DNA of 64,000 bases from Leguminivora glycinivorella (lineage: Eukaryota > Arthropoda > Insecta > Lepidoptera > Tortricidae): contig NC_062992.1 in assembly GCF_023078275.1 (NCBI RefSeq), positions 9,499,706 through 9,563,705 on the forward strand, written 5' to 3'. Of this stretch, positions 26,301 to 36,204 are shown one piece after another (within the stretch, counting starts at the first letter, position 1; every line of letters begins with the position of its first letter). The notes under the pieces are model-generated. The model was not told the origin of the DNA and did no database searches. It was given only the letters and a program-made list of their open reading frames with translations. The translations under genes and the position numbers were made by a program.

Positions 26301-27635
26301 AACTTGGCTCAAGTGTAGAGGATGAAACTGGGATGAAAAACCCTCGCAAGCCTCACCGACTTCAGGAAAAAACTGTTCGTCCGATAATAAGTTCGAGTGC
26401 CGAGGAATCAGAAGATGAAACTAGAAATAGGCCCCGCGGTCCTCATCGACTTCGAGAAAAAACAGTTCGCCCTCAACTTGGCTCAAGTGCAGAGGATGAA
26501 ACTGGGATGAAAAACCCTCGCAAGCCTCACCGACTTCAGGAAAAAACTGTTCGTCCGATAATAAGTTCGAGTGCCGAGGAATCAGAAGATGAAACTAGAA
26601 ATAGGCCCCGCGGTCCTCATCGACTTCGAGAGAAAACGGTTCGTCCTCAACTTGGCTCAAGTGTAGAGGATGAAACTGGGATGAAAAACCCTCGCACGCC
26701 TCTCCGACTTTTAGAAAAAACAGTTCGTCCCATAGTAGCTTCGAATGATGAGGAATCCCATGAAGTAACTAGAAGTAGGTTTCGCGGTCCTCATCGACTT
26801 CGAGAAAAAACCGTTCGGCCACGAAAATTAACTCATAAGGCCAAAGAATTTGACGAATCATTTTTGAATGGCAAGAAGTGTGAGCCTGGCGTAGTATATA
26901 GGTAAGTAAATAGGAGTGAGTAGGTATAACATTTAAACGACTTTATACGTATACGAGTTTGCGTTCTTTTTAACATACTCGTATCTACTTGAATTCACGC
27001 GAGATGTATGTAGTGATATTAATATGTATACCCAAAATAATACTAAACTTTTGAACGGCAAGGAAAGGAGTCATTTCAAATGATCCGTTGTTAGTTTGGC
27101 TGGAATAAACGTTATGATTACTTAATGACTGACCCTGCCTGCCGAGCTCCTGGGTTCGAATCCAAGGGCATTTATTCATGTGATGGTTCAACACAATCAT
27201 GAAGGTCACACGCGTTGTGCTCCAGGGATCCTTTAGGAAAGCAAAGGATCGGCCTGAGTAGAGAGCACTGCCAAGTACAGCGAGTAGCGACTTATATGGT
27301 GGTCACGACCCTTATCATGAGGTTTCGACGAAGAAGAAGATTTGTGTGATTAGCACAGATATTTAATCCTAAGCTTTGTATATTAAGATATGTATCGTTG
27401 TCTGAGTACCCACAACACAAGCCTTGTTGAGCTTACCGTTGGACTCAATTCATCTGTGTTAGAATATTCATAATATTTATTATGATTTCCTAAAATACTG
27501 CAAAGTGTAATTTTCAGGAGAGAATGCAACAAATGCACTTGCACTGAAGAGAGACACCTCCAATGCACATCCATGGGTTGTCCCAATAAATCATCGAATA
27601 TAAAACTGACACATGCACTGCCTAAACACGAATAA
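17380..27635 (+). CDS. Gene A: secreted pacifastin-domain protein with EKTVRP repeat array
   Basis: Eight exons join in frame to 800 aa: 17380-17446, 18393-18551, 19346-19558, 20923-21085, 22552-22710, 24775-24955, 25559-26901 and 27518-27635 (TAA). Exon 1 encodes a signal peptide (MAVVVFIYLFIMSS...). Cys modules of the pacifastin pattern C-x9-10-C-x2-C-x-C-x6-7-C-x3-5-C lie at residues 40-70, 103-131, 150-178, 247-275 and 755-783. A degenerate one starts at residue 192 and lacks Cys2 and Cys6. Between the last two modules, residues 300-750 are a tandem array of 28/30-residue RLxEKTVRP units. Pacifastins inhibit serine proteases extracellularly. The residues at the reactive position (Ser, Val, Lys) are mostly not classical, so inhibitory activity is uncertain. 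The stop codon overlaps a poly(A) signal (AATAAA 27631-27636). Exon positions are inferred from splice sites and phases, which all agree. Confidence 0.8.
17628..18199 (-). mobile_element. GGTTCCGTA-family repeat, copy 1
   Basis: The element lies between ttagggttccgtag at the left and ctacggaaccctacactgag at the right, with ccaagagcgtatcgg-like sequence (complement) at its head. It includes a GTCC/GTCT microsatellite (about 17666-17723). The same family occurs on the + strand at 29002-29544 and 39687-40235. It lies in the first intron of gene A. Confidence 0.85.
18702..18750 (+). pseudogene. Relic copy of exon 2 of gene A
   Basis: The stretch gcgttttacatgggac, followed by ccagaggtgcttctg, repeats the middle of exon 2 (18446-18496) about 250 bp downstream. 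The translated relic reads AFYMGRGYQRCFW, so Cys2 became Tyr and Cys4 became Trp. It has no splice sites and is a decayed partial exon duplication. Confidence 0.7.
19605..19750 (+). mobile_element. LINE/SINE 3' tail
   Basis: The block with ttaaaggccggcaac, ttcatgggcggcagtgatcg and cttaccatcaggtgacctg, ending in cctatcccataaaaaaa, matches the 3' tail of a repeat family that is widespread in Lepidoptera. It lies just downstream of exon 3 of gene A. Confidence 0.7.
20071..20867. mobile_element. Tigger/pogo-like element with TA target duplication
   Basis: The 797 bp element begins cagtgaaacctggttaagtg and ends cacttatccaggtttcactg, with TA on both sides (20069-20070 and 20868-20869). Ends starting CAGTGAAACCT and a TA duplication are typical of the pogo/Tigger group of Tc1/mariner transposons. 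Repeated CCTCTxTxAxTGAGAC-like motifs fill the interior. No transposase frame is seen. Confidence 0.8.
21545..22375 (+). mobile_element. Non-LTR retrotransposon 3' end (reverse transcriptase C-terminus)
   Basis: A frame at 21657-21920 encodes a segment with the pattern LTGARNCDKIHPVPGKSALF and SFFSMAPKICNCLPKSLR. This is like the last residues of CR1/jockey-type LINE polymerases, which carry a conserved FxxxxxxxxNxLP block. It has no start codon context or host-gene splice sites. It is followed by an AT-rich tail ending aataaaaagtttgaagtttg. The left part shares sequence with the palindrome at 16869. It sits in the intron between exons 4 and 5 of gene A. Confidence 0.65.
22756..23013 (+). mobile_element. 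SINE family 2 (tRNA-derived)
   Basis: The element begins ggtctggcctagcgggtagt (A-box) and carries gagttcgaatcccgg (B-box). It continues through a shared body (agcacagatatttgtttctg, acccacaacacaagcc, agcttaccgtgg) and ends near tgtcctttaatattt. Relatives occur at 27120-27480, 27702-27845, 47372-47645 and 49497-49625. Confidence 0.85.
23145..23490. mobile_element. Inverted pair of LTR ends with primer-binding sites
   Basis: At the right, an LTR-like end (attcctaaagaaat ... gttgagtgttaca, ending 23456) is followed by tggcgcccaacgtggggc, a typical retrotransposon tRNA primer-binding site. The left side (23145-23215) is the inverted complement of the same stretch, so the two primer-binding sites point outward. 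About 210 bp lie between them. No gag or pol sequence remains. A diverged third copy lies at 24222-24262. Confidence 0.65.
24068..24208. mobile_element. MITE with CGTCACTACTTTTAAAAAA ends
   Basis: Inverted ends cgtcactacttttaaaaaa and ttttttaaaagtagtgacg flank a 100 bp interior beginning ctcgtatctcacgctgttcc. The same interior, with only the right end, interrupts the SINE at 46502-46965. Confidence 0.8.
24222..24262 (+). mobile_element. Diverged LTR end and primer-binding site relic
   Basis: The stretch tggcacccaacgtgtggcc followed by tgaccggatgatc matches the 23458 primer-binding site region with several changes. It directly follows the MITE at 24068-24208. Confidence 0.5.
25293..25506. mobile_element. 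MITE end and LINE-type tail
   Basis: The sequence at 25300-25345 (gcgttttcacactatccgat, then gatatcggatgtagga) is one end of the MITE family at 50955-51404. It is followed at 25385-25506 by a tail (gggtacggtgactgcttatt, cgtatgcttgtttgtcac) that resembles 3' ends of Lepidopteran LINEs. Both precede exon 7 of gene A. Confidence 0.6.
25919..26870 (+). repeat. 174 bp tandem repeat coding for paired EKTVRP units in gene A
   Basis: Identical phase marks (CCT of PHRLREKTVRP) occur at 25919, 26093, 26267, 26441, 26615 and 26789, exactly 174 bp apart. Each period encodes one 28-residue unit (PHRLREKTVRP plus a GSSAEDETGMKNPRK-type tail) and one 30-residue unit (PHRLQEKTVRP plus an SSSAEESEDETRNRPRG-type tail). 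The 26267 and 26441 periods are almost identical at the DNA level, a sign of recent spread. More diverged units extend upstream through the exon to 25559, and one lies in the previous exon near 24910. Confidence 0.95.
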
Positions 27636-27845
27636 AGATGAATAAAGAGAGAAATAGGGTACACGTGTTTGTTTTACCGGCCTAGGGCCAATATATTTGA
27701 CGACCGGTCTGGCCTAGCGTGTCTACCCTGCCGCGGTCCCGGGTTCGAATCCCGGTAAGGGCATTTATTTGTGTGATGAACATAGATATTTGTTCCTGAG
27801 TCATAGATGTTTCCTATGTAGGTATAAGTATGTATTTATAGACAT
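27120..27845 (+). mobile_element. Two SINE family 2 copies, the first interrupted
   Basis: The first copy spans 27120-27480 and is interrupted at about 27182-27336 by unrelated sequence; its end (gttgtctgagtacccacaac) reaches almost to exon 8 of gene A. The second copy (27702-27845) has the A-box ggtctggcctagcgtgtcta and B-box gggttcgaatcccgg and lies just after the end of gene A. Confidence 0.75.
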
Positions 27846-28449
27846 AGACCCACTTCCCGGTTTCCGATTGAGCTGAAATTTTGCGCACATATGACACGTG
27901 ACAATGCAATATTATGGTATCATGGAGCTGATCTGATGATCGAGCAGAAAGGTGGTCATAGGATCTCTGTTATGAAACGTCGTATCCCCATCGAGTAAAG
28001 GTTTTTAGATATGTGTCGGAGAACAGTATATGACTGTTGAAAGAAAAGTAAAGTCGACGATAAAAGCTTAGTGCCAAAAATGAAATTTTGCGAAACACGT
28101 ACCTTATTTAATTTGTGCAATCTGGGGCGGATCATGAATATTGCTAATTAGAGTAAGTTAAATCGCGACGACAATAAAAAATAAGTATGTAAAAAGATAA
28201 AAAAGTTAAGTACTGTAGGATTTTCATAACTCCCTAGTTTTCTCTGCGTGCAACTGCAGACCTGCCGTGGGAGACACCTACTGTAGGAGTCTGATGAAAA
28301 GGTAAGAAGCTATTATGTATATAGACTTGTAAGAGGTAGTAGCTTAGTTCTACATGAGATCTGATAAGTTTGGCAGGGGAACATATTTTAGATGATTTTT
28401 TTTTTGGTGGGCTGGATGTTTCTCTGTCTGTTTCCGCAGAAAATATTTG

Positions 28450-28783
28450 TTTTGTCACTTATCAACGTGGATAAGACGTCACAGTATAATAAAGAGTACT
28501 ATCGTACAGTATGGCCACTCCCGCTCCCCGCTGAAAGTGCCGCCCACCCCCTTTCGGTTACCTCACAGTTACCGCCTGTCAAAAACACGAACAGTCGACC
28601 TGTCATATTTCAATCATACAAGCATAGTAGGTACGCGTTCACTTACACGAGCTAAGACTGTGTGCTAGGAATGCGCCTCTTTCAATATATTTGATCGCCA
28701 GTGTCCGAGGTGTGCTGACGTACCTACTACCTACTTGGAACGTGACGGATGCTTATCCACGTGGATAAGTGATAAAATGTCAA
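28450..28783. mobile_element. MITE with CACTTATC/GTGGATAAG inverted ends
   Basis: The left end, gtcacttatcaacgtggata, is complemented by the right end, tatccacgtggataagtgat, giving inverted repeats of about 25 bp around a 334 bp element. No reading frame of note. Confidence 0.6.
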
Positions 28784-29001
28784 ATATAATAATAATAGCA
28801 GATAGAGCGTCAGGGTAATAAATATAGATGTGGGCAAAGTCCCAAAAATATATATCCACAACATAACGTATAAGCAAGAAAGTCGTGTATACATATTATT
28901 GGCACGTTGTCCGCATCTATATTTTAAAACCTTGACTGTACCTATTACTTAGATTAGGGTTGGAAATAGAAAAAAAAAACAATTTTTTTTTCAGAATTAT
29001 G

Positions 29002-29544
29002 AAAAAAAACCGGCCAAGAGCGTGTCGGGCCACGCTCAGTGTAGGTAGGGTTCCGTAGTTTTCCGTATTTTTCTCAAAAACTGCTGAACCTATCAAGTTC
29101 AAAACAATTTTCCTAGAATGTCTTTATAAAGTTCTACTTTTGTGATTTTTTTCATATTTTTTAAATTATTTCCGAAAATATTAATATTATCAAAAAACGA
29201 TTTTAGTTAACCCTTATTCGTTTTTAAATACCTATCCAACAATATATCACACGTTGGGGTTGGAACGAAAAAAAAAATCAGTCCCCGCTTTACATGTAGG
29301 GGTAGGGGGGGGGTACCATACAAAACATTTTTTCCACTTTTTATTTTACCACTTTGTCGGCGTGATTGATATACATATTGGTACCAAATTTCAGCTTTCT
29401 AGTGCTAACGGTTACTGAGATTATCCACGGACGGACGGACGGACGGACGGACGGACGGACGGACGGACGGACGGACGGACGGACAGGACAGACAGACATG
29501 GCGAAACTATAAGGATTCCTAGTTGACTACGGAACCCTAAAAAA
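29002..29544 (+). mobile_element. GGTTCCGTA-family repeat, copy 2
   Basis: It begins aaaccggccaagagcgtgtc and ends gttgactacggaaccctaaa. It has inverted GGTTCCGTA ends, a (GGAC)n microsatellite at about 29428-29482 and the same interior as copies 17628-18199 (inverted) and 39687-40235. Confidence 0.85.
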
Positions 29545-29554
29545 CCATGAAAAA

Positions 29555-29965
29555 ACCGAGCATTATTGTTTTTTTTTCTAAATTGGGTTTTTTTCAGGTG
29601 AAAAAATAATACGACAATAAGGTGTTCGTGATTTGTGACGTATCGATAACAATAACGTACATTTTAATCCGATAAACATTCAGTATACAAACGTTTATTG
29701 GGGAATCCCCGATGCGGCGTGGAGCGTAGAGAGGCGGTGGTGTTGCCAACAGTAAATAGCTATAACTACCAAATTAAACTATTAAATTAGTTTAATAGCT
29801 AACATAACGTCTAAAAAACCGTATAAAAGTATTGACAGCATTGCAAAAATTGAGATTTCGTACTTTAGAAAAAAAAACATACTACAGAAAAAAAAAACTG
29901 TTTTTTTCATGTTTTTTTTTTCAAGCTAGAAAAAAACTGTTTTTTTGCAACCCTAACCTAGATGT
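29555..29965 (+). repeat. Homopolymer-rich repeat, shared with 42275-42790
   Basis: Runs of A and T flank a distinctive core (caaacgtttattggggaatc, then cggtggtgttgccaacagta). The same core appears inverted at 42530-42600. Long A/T runs at both ends suggest a retroposed or foldback element. The 42 kb copy ends right before the last exon of gene C. Confidence 0.7.
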
Positions 29966-30122
29966 AATAAACTCTTAACATTTATACATTAATGGAATTG
30001 ATAAAAACTATTAACTTATTTGTCATATATTAGACTTTATGACTTGAATTAAATAACGTGAACGACTATTTAAGTTTATATTTACTTGGATTTATGTTAA
30101 AATTAGTATTACATGTAAAACA

Positions 30123-33100
30123 ATGGCTAAGATAACACATGTTTCATTAATTTTAGCTTTGTATTGCATATTTTCAACGGTAGCCAGATTCCGTAAGTAA
30201 TTTTTTTTTTTTTTATAAATTATATTTTATATTATTAATGTAATAGTTCCGAATAAGATTGCTTGCGCCAGAACTTCCGGTTTTTTGTGATGTTCATCGT
30301 AGCTATCATCAATAGGGTAAACAAAAAATATCTAATACTTTTTAATTCATGATATTATCTTAGTAACACTATGATGAAAAAAATAACTGTATGATTCCGT
30401 GGTAATATTAATATTTAATTATCTCACTTTCGTGCCTAGGTGCGAGGGTTTCACATTGTTTAAGATTTCGCATGTAGGCACCTAAAAATATTTCTACTAC
30501 ATATTTAGTACGAGAAGTTGAACGCCATTTTTTTCGAACTATTCCTTTCAGCTCGAAATCATAACAATTATGTAATAACTCGAATCAAAGATGGCGAAAC
30601 ATGTATCAACGGGCAATCATACAAGCGAGACTGCAACAGTTGCCACTGCATCGGGTCCCATTTGGTGTGTACAAAGATGGTCTGTTTGAGACAGGCGGAG
30701 GAACAGGATGACAGACATGTGTGCGTGCCGGGCAAGTTCTATAAGGACGGGTGTAAGCGGTGCTTTTGCAGTGACGAGGAGACGCTGAATTGTGGGCCTG
30801 TGGACTGCAAGTCTGTTAATAAGCGTAGGTATTTTAAAGCGATTTTAACTTGTATTATTAGGTACGTTGGGGCTACCCCCAATTTTGAAAAACTATTTAA
30901 ATTTTTCAACAAAGTAGACACTAAAACCGAAATAAATTACACATATGAAACACAACACAAGTTGAAATATTTTCAATAGATTATTATTTAACTTGTGTTC
31001 ATTAGGAAAGTAGACACTCTGTAAAGGATGACTCATGTTTAGTTTTAGGCACTACTTTTATTGTTTGTAATGTGTTTTTTAATGTCCTTATCAATTGTTT
31101 TTTAAATTTAAGTTTCATGAATATCTTCAAATAAATATAAAAATATTTTTTTAAACCTGAGGGCCATAGTTGTCATATTAGACATTGACAACCACTTGTA
31201 AATTGTAACTTGTAGCTTCGTGAAGTGGGCCCCGGGCCGGAGCTACAGGTGCTTCGCTTTGTATAGAAATTATCCCCAGCACGGGAAGCATGGTCGTGCG
31301 ATAAATGATAAAACATCTGGCCGTCCCTATCGCACTTACTAATAGTGCGATAGGGACGGCCTGATATTTTATCGTCTATCGCGCGACCATGCTTCCCGTG
31401 CTGGTCATTAACCTGTTACATAAATAAAATACCTACATAACTATCAGAAGCTTTGGCCTAACCTAAATGATCTTATCGCATCATCCTTTAGCTTAAAACA
31501 ATTGCATATCAAGGTATGTAAGGTCAAGGAATATTTACTTTGGCTCACTTAACCTTATTTCAACAGTTTCTTTTTATTAAAAATTGGTCTACCTACGGTT
31601 TAATGGCCATGCACCATATATTTTCATGATAAATACCAGTCTTGGCAACGAGCGACACCAGAAAAATTCTCAGTATGTGAATGTTTTGAATGTACAGTGA
31701 TATTTGAGTGACTGATCCACTGTTTCCACTTGACCCACTGTTCCCTTTTATTTCAGTTCCAAGAACCCACGAAGAAATCCACTCGCACAGCAAATATTCT
31801 TCATCAGAACAACACAAGCTGCCAGTCCTGAAGTACAGGACTTCAGCCTGTACTCCCGGGGTTTCGTACCGAGTCGACTGTAACACCTGTCTCTGTCTCT
31901 CTAATGGGAACCTTCAGTGTGGTCCGTTGCTGTGTCCTAGTCATGACGATGTACATAGGTCTAAGGCGAAGCATTACTCAGGTATGTAAGAGAACATTAG
32001 ATATTATAATTTTCAAGAAAAAAAACCGTCGCCTTTCGGGTTCTGGTGAAAGCTACTTGCGAATGTTGGATTATGTAGAAATGTGTAAGTATTTTTTAAA
32101 ACTGCTTTTAATGCTTTAATTATTAGATGGCAACACAAATGAATATACGTATAACGTTAAGGTTTGAGGAGTTTCCTCAATTCCTCATGAATCCGATTAA
32201 TATTATAAGAAATCGAAGCTTGACAAACTTTGACTTGAAAACTCAATATGCTTAACAAACATAACTAAATAAATGTCACTGTTCTGAACGAAAGTGCATG
32301 CTGTTCTTATAAAAATACCAAAGTCACTATAAGCGTGCCGTTCAGATTTGAGGAGTTCGGTTCTGACCATCATCAGCAATTCCACTGCACCAAATGTCAC
32401 TATTCTGGACGAAAGTGCATGCTGTTCTTATAAAAATACCAAAGTCACTATAAGCGTGCCGTTCAGATTTGAAGAGTTCCGTTCTGGCCATCATCAGCAA
32501 TTCCACTGCACCAAATGTCACTGTTCTGGACGAAAGTGCATGCTGTTCTTATAAAAATACCAAAGTCACTATAAGCGTGCCGTTCAGATTTGAAGAGTTC
32601 CGTTCAGGCCATCATCAGCAGTTCCACTGCACCAAATGTCACTGTTCCGTACCTAAATGCAATAACCCGCTTAAAATATTTTTAAATATGATGAGTCCTA
32701 TTTAGCGTTCATTGCATGTTTTGAGGAAACCGGACTAATTACAATAAGGTCTAGTTTACCCTTCGGGTTGGAAGGTCAGATGGCAGTCGCTTTCGTAATA
32801 ACTAGTGCCTACGCTAAATCTTGGGATTAGTTGTCAAAGCGGACCCCACAGGCTCCCATGAGCCGTGGCAAATGCCGGGATAACGCAAGTAGGATGATAA
32901 TGTATGTTTTGTTTGCATGCCTTATGTTATGTTGTGACGAAATAAATTCTATTATATTTTATTCTAAACAGTTTTACCGAAATATTGTGTTTCAAAGTTA
33001 TAATTTTTATGGAGCGTACCATCTATCATCGTAGGTATTCAAGTTAAGCTGCTAAGGTCAAGTAATATTACGCTCTTATTTTGAATAAACAATATCATGA

Positions 33101-34340
33101 AACAGCGCTACCGTTTATGTAGATTATTTTTAATAAAATTTAATAGAGTTTGTGAACTATCGGCTTGTATAGGTACTATGGGCTAGGCCCGACTACATGT
33201 ACGTTGTCGAGTCTTCTTTTATTCGTCCATGATTTGCACACTTCTGGTAGTTCCCGTGGATCAGTTGGTCAGGACTGGACCGGTGTGCGTTTTCACGAAA
33301 AAAGATTCAAAACCTTTAATATCTAAGTAAAAATTCGTCTATCTACAGGGCTACCATGCACCGATATCGACATTAACGATACAAACCTGGAGTGCCTATT
33401 CTGTCAGTGCATAGGCGGAACCAATATCTGCGACGCGAAACCCAACTGTGTGCCATCCAAGAAGCATGATCCTATCGACATAAAGTCAGGGAAAAAATGT
33501 ACCATTGGGATGGTATACAAGTTAGTATTCTTTCAGACTTAGGTATTATTTACTTGCCAATCTTGCCATGTCAGTTCAGTGGATGTTATGTGAACGTGCA
33601 AGCTAAGAAGCAATGATCTCAGGAAAGGAATGTACCTATCCCAAAGATAATTCACCAATGAGTGCCCTGTCCTAATCGTAGTAAACATTTTTCTCTTAAA
33701 TATAGGTCATCATAGCCTGAATAGCCTTATGTGTCATACCAAGATAATAGGCTACTTGCCTCCTAGTCAAATCAGCTTCTTTTTAAGAACTGTCAAAACG
33801 AATTTGAACGACTTGCTAATGTGGAATTTATATGAAATTGAATTGAGTGACGTCACGGTCTGCACGGTCAACTCAGTTACTTTATACAAGGTGCTCGCGA
33901 GGAACCCGCATAACTTGAACCACGCGTTTCTGAGGCCAAAAGAAAGAAAAAAAATGTTATATGAATTTTAAAATTTTTCGCAAAAAAAAATTTTGGTGTA
34001 GGAATATTCTAGAGGCCGATTCAGTTTGAAACACTTTTTATGACGTTTAACTGGTTTTGACATGACCTTTATTGGTGGTTGGCGAAAGTCTGTAGCACGG
34101 CGCTCACTTCGTATCCTGCTTTGAATCTATACTTTTTAGGGTTCCGTATTTGTATTGAGTACGCATTTAACTATTTAATCTATTTACAGGCAATCGTGCA
34201 ACAAATGTTTCTGCACGGAAACCCGCAGCCTCCAGTGCACGTTGAAGAGTTGTCTCAGCAAAGCGCAATCCAGCCATACTCACAGGATTAGGAAGCACTG
34301 GGTGGATTACACGTTGAGAAATAAAGGGAAGAAAGTTTAA
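30123..34340 (+). CDS. Gene B: secreted five-domain pacifastin protein
   Basis: Five exons join in frame to 296 aa: 30123-30192, 30552-30824, 31757-31981, 33349-33520 and 34190-34340 (TAA). Exon 1 is a signal peptide (MAKITHVSLILALYC...). Pacifastin modules lie at residues 41-68, 81-109, 146-174, 193-222 and 239-267; the last is split by a phase-2 intron after its GMVYK segment. The canonical pacifastin reactive bond follows C5 as C-T-P1-P1'-x-C. The last module has C-T-L-K-S-C, the form seen in classical insect inhibitors with P1 Leu, and the first has C-T-K-M-V-C with P1 Lys. Inhibition of chymotrypsin- or trypsin-like proteases by these two is plausible. A basic tail of 29 residues follows. 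Exons 4 and 5 are duplicated downstream. A poly(A) signal lies at 34516-34521. Confidence 0.85.
31276..31404. mobile_element. Perfectly palindromic MITE
   Basis: Arms begin ccagcacgggaagcatggtc and end with the complement at 31404; inner arms (ggccgtccctatcgcact) also pair around a short tactaat loop. It lies in the intron between exons 2 and 3 of gene B, next to a fragment of the MITE family at 12475. Confidence 0.8.
32271..32645 (+). repeat. 121 bp tandem repeat, three full copies
   Basis: Units start at 32271, 32392 and 32513, with a partial fourth at 32634; the period is exactly 121 bp. Each unit contains aaatgtcactgttctggacg and caccatcatcagcaattcca-like sequence. One frame of each unit reads FHCTKCHCSGRKC, a spacing that recalls the CxxCxC core of a pacifastin module. 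It lies in the intron between exons 3 and 4 of gene B. Confidence 0.85.
32723..32907 (+). mobile_element. SINE family 1, 3' half
   Basis: It contains gaggaaaccggactaatt, cccttcgggttggaaggtca, ttgtcaaagcggacccca and aaatgccgggataacgcaag, matching the 3' part of the SINE at 46502. The tRNA-like head is missing. Confidence 0.8.
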
Positions 34341-34545
34341 TCAAAGAGGATCGAATATACATGGTGTCCCATAAACCAACGCGATATTGTCACTTTTTTA
34401 ACTTTTGTTCTTTACGTTTTATAAATTAAACGGCCAATATCTCAAACACCATGACATTTTCATCAAGGTCAAATTCGCTTAATATTATGGCTAATGAGAT
34501 AAAATGTGGCTGATAAATAAAAAAAAGCAAGAATATGATGAAAAA

Positions 34546-34774
34546 AGCGCTGGTGGCCTATCGGTAAGAGCGTGTGACTTACCGAACCCCGGGTCGGTCG
34601 TACCAATGAGTTTTTTGAAGCTTATGTGCGAATTTGATGCGATATTTGCCAGTCGCTTTTCGGTGAAGGAAAATATCGTGGGGAAACCGGACTAATTCCA
34701 ATAAGGCTTAGTTACTCTTCGGGTTGGAAGGTCAGATGCAAATGCCGGGATAACGCAAGGAGGATGATGATGAT
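34546..34774 (+). mobile_element. SINE family 1, internally deleted
   Basis: It has the tRNA-like head (gcgctggtggcctatcggta, with a degraded B-box) and the 3' tail aaatgccgggataacgcaag with a gap in between. The same SINE lies at 36893-37113 in the second unit of the tandem duplication, so it inserted before that duplication. Confidence 0.8.
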
Positions 34775-35648
34775 GGCTAATGAGATGTCCTATCGCCTCT
34801 TTTAATTTTGGCGTTGGTAAACCACCGGTATAAATTATACGAGTAGTTAAGTACTGTCAAAGTAAAATGTGTAGTCACATCTAAATATAGTACTTTTGAA
34901 CCTTTGATTACATGGTTTACATCCATATCATGCCATGACATGTCATGGTATACGTTCCAAGACATACCTATATTACCTATTATAAGCATTGATAAATTTA
35001 CACACTTCTGGTAGTTCCCATGAATCAGTTGGTCAGGACTGGACCGGTGTGCGTTTTCACGAAAAAAGATTCAAAACCTTTAATATCTAAGTAAAAATTC
35101 GTCTATCTACAGGGCTACCATGCACCGATATCGACATTAACGATACAAACCTAGAGTGCCTATTCTGTCAGTGCATAGGCGGAACCAATATCTGCGACGC
35201 GAAACCCAACTGTGTGCCATCCAAGAAGCATGATCCTATCGACATAAAGTCAGGGAAAAAATGTACCATTGGGATGGTATACAAGTTAGTATTCTTTCAG
35301 ACTTAGGTATTATTTACTTGCCAATCTTGCCATGTCAGTTCAGTGGATGTTATGTGAACGTGCAAGCTAAGAAGCAATGATCTCAGGAAAGGAATGTACC
35401 TATCCCAAAGATAATTCACCAATGAGTGCCCTGTCCTAATCGTAGTAAACATTTTTCTCTTAAATATAGGTCATCATAGCCTGAATAGCCTTATGTGTCA
35501 TACCAAGATAATAGGCTACTTGCCTCCTAGTCAAATCAGCTTCTTTTTAAGAACTGTCAAAACGAATTTGAACGACTTGCTAATGTGGAATTTATATGAA
35601 ATTGAATTGAGTGACGTCACGGTCTGCACGGTCAACTCAGTTACTTTA

Positions 35649-36121
35649 TACAAGGTGCTCGCGAGGAACCCGCATAACTTGAACCACGCGTTTCTGAGGC
35701 CAAAAGAAAGAAAAAAAATGTTATATGAATTTTAAAATTTTTCGCAAAAAAAAATTTTTGTGTGTTTTTTTTTTCAACTTTTTTGGACGTATTTCCACAT
35801 AAAAAGCAATTTTTATGCATACAGTTGGCAATTAAAATAAGTTCCTTAATAAATTTTTCTAAAAACCAAATATTTTGGAAGTTTTTCTCGTCACATTTTG
35901 ACATCTATCAATGACTACTGTGAGACTATGCTCCACAATTGCGCATCAGCGCCGTTAAGAAGACCTTTTCTACTGAGTAACAATACCGAAATGTTTTTTT
36001 TAAATTGGCAATAACTCTGAAACTAGACGAAATCTAGAAAAGTTTATATGACATTTTAGTCTTAAAATGTGACCAAGAATATGCCGTTAAAGTTATATGG
36101 GTTCCTCGCGAGCACCTTGTA
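35649..36121. mobile_element. Tc1/mariner-type MITE with 23 bp inverted ends
   Basis: The ends tacaaggtgctcgcgaggaa and ttcctcgcgagcaccttgta are perfect complements over about 23 bp; the target is probably TA. The first duplication unit keeps only its left 100 bp (33885-33990). The right part was deleted there together with the next 200 bp. Confidence 0.8.
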
Positions 36122-36204
36122 TATTTCTACCGGACTGATTAAATAGAAATTGGATTTAAAAATAACATCTGTCCATGTTTTTGTAACACGTACCTATGTT
36201 ACAG

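Larger units (their letters stand above)
27636..30122. other. Intergenic region between genes A and B
   Basis: No gene was found. The region holds the second SINE copy, a repeat at 27847-28100 shared with 51095-51330 (cccacttcccggtttccgat), a MITE with inverted ends at 28450-28783, the GGTTCCGTA-family element at 29002-29544 and a homopolymer-rich repeat at 29555-29965. Confidence 0.7.

Noticed and set aside
33729..33971. 80-residue frame present identically at 33729 and 35493
   Set aside because: It lies in the duplicated intron of gene B and runs into a MITE; identity only reflects the recent duplication.
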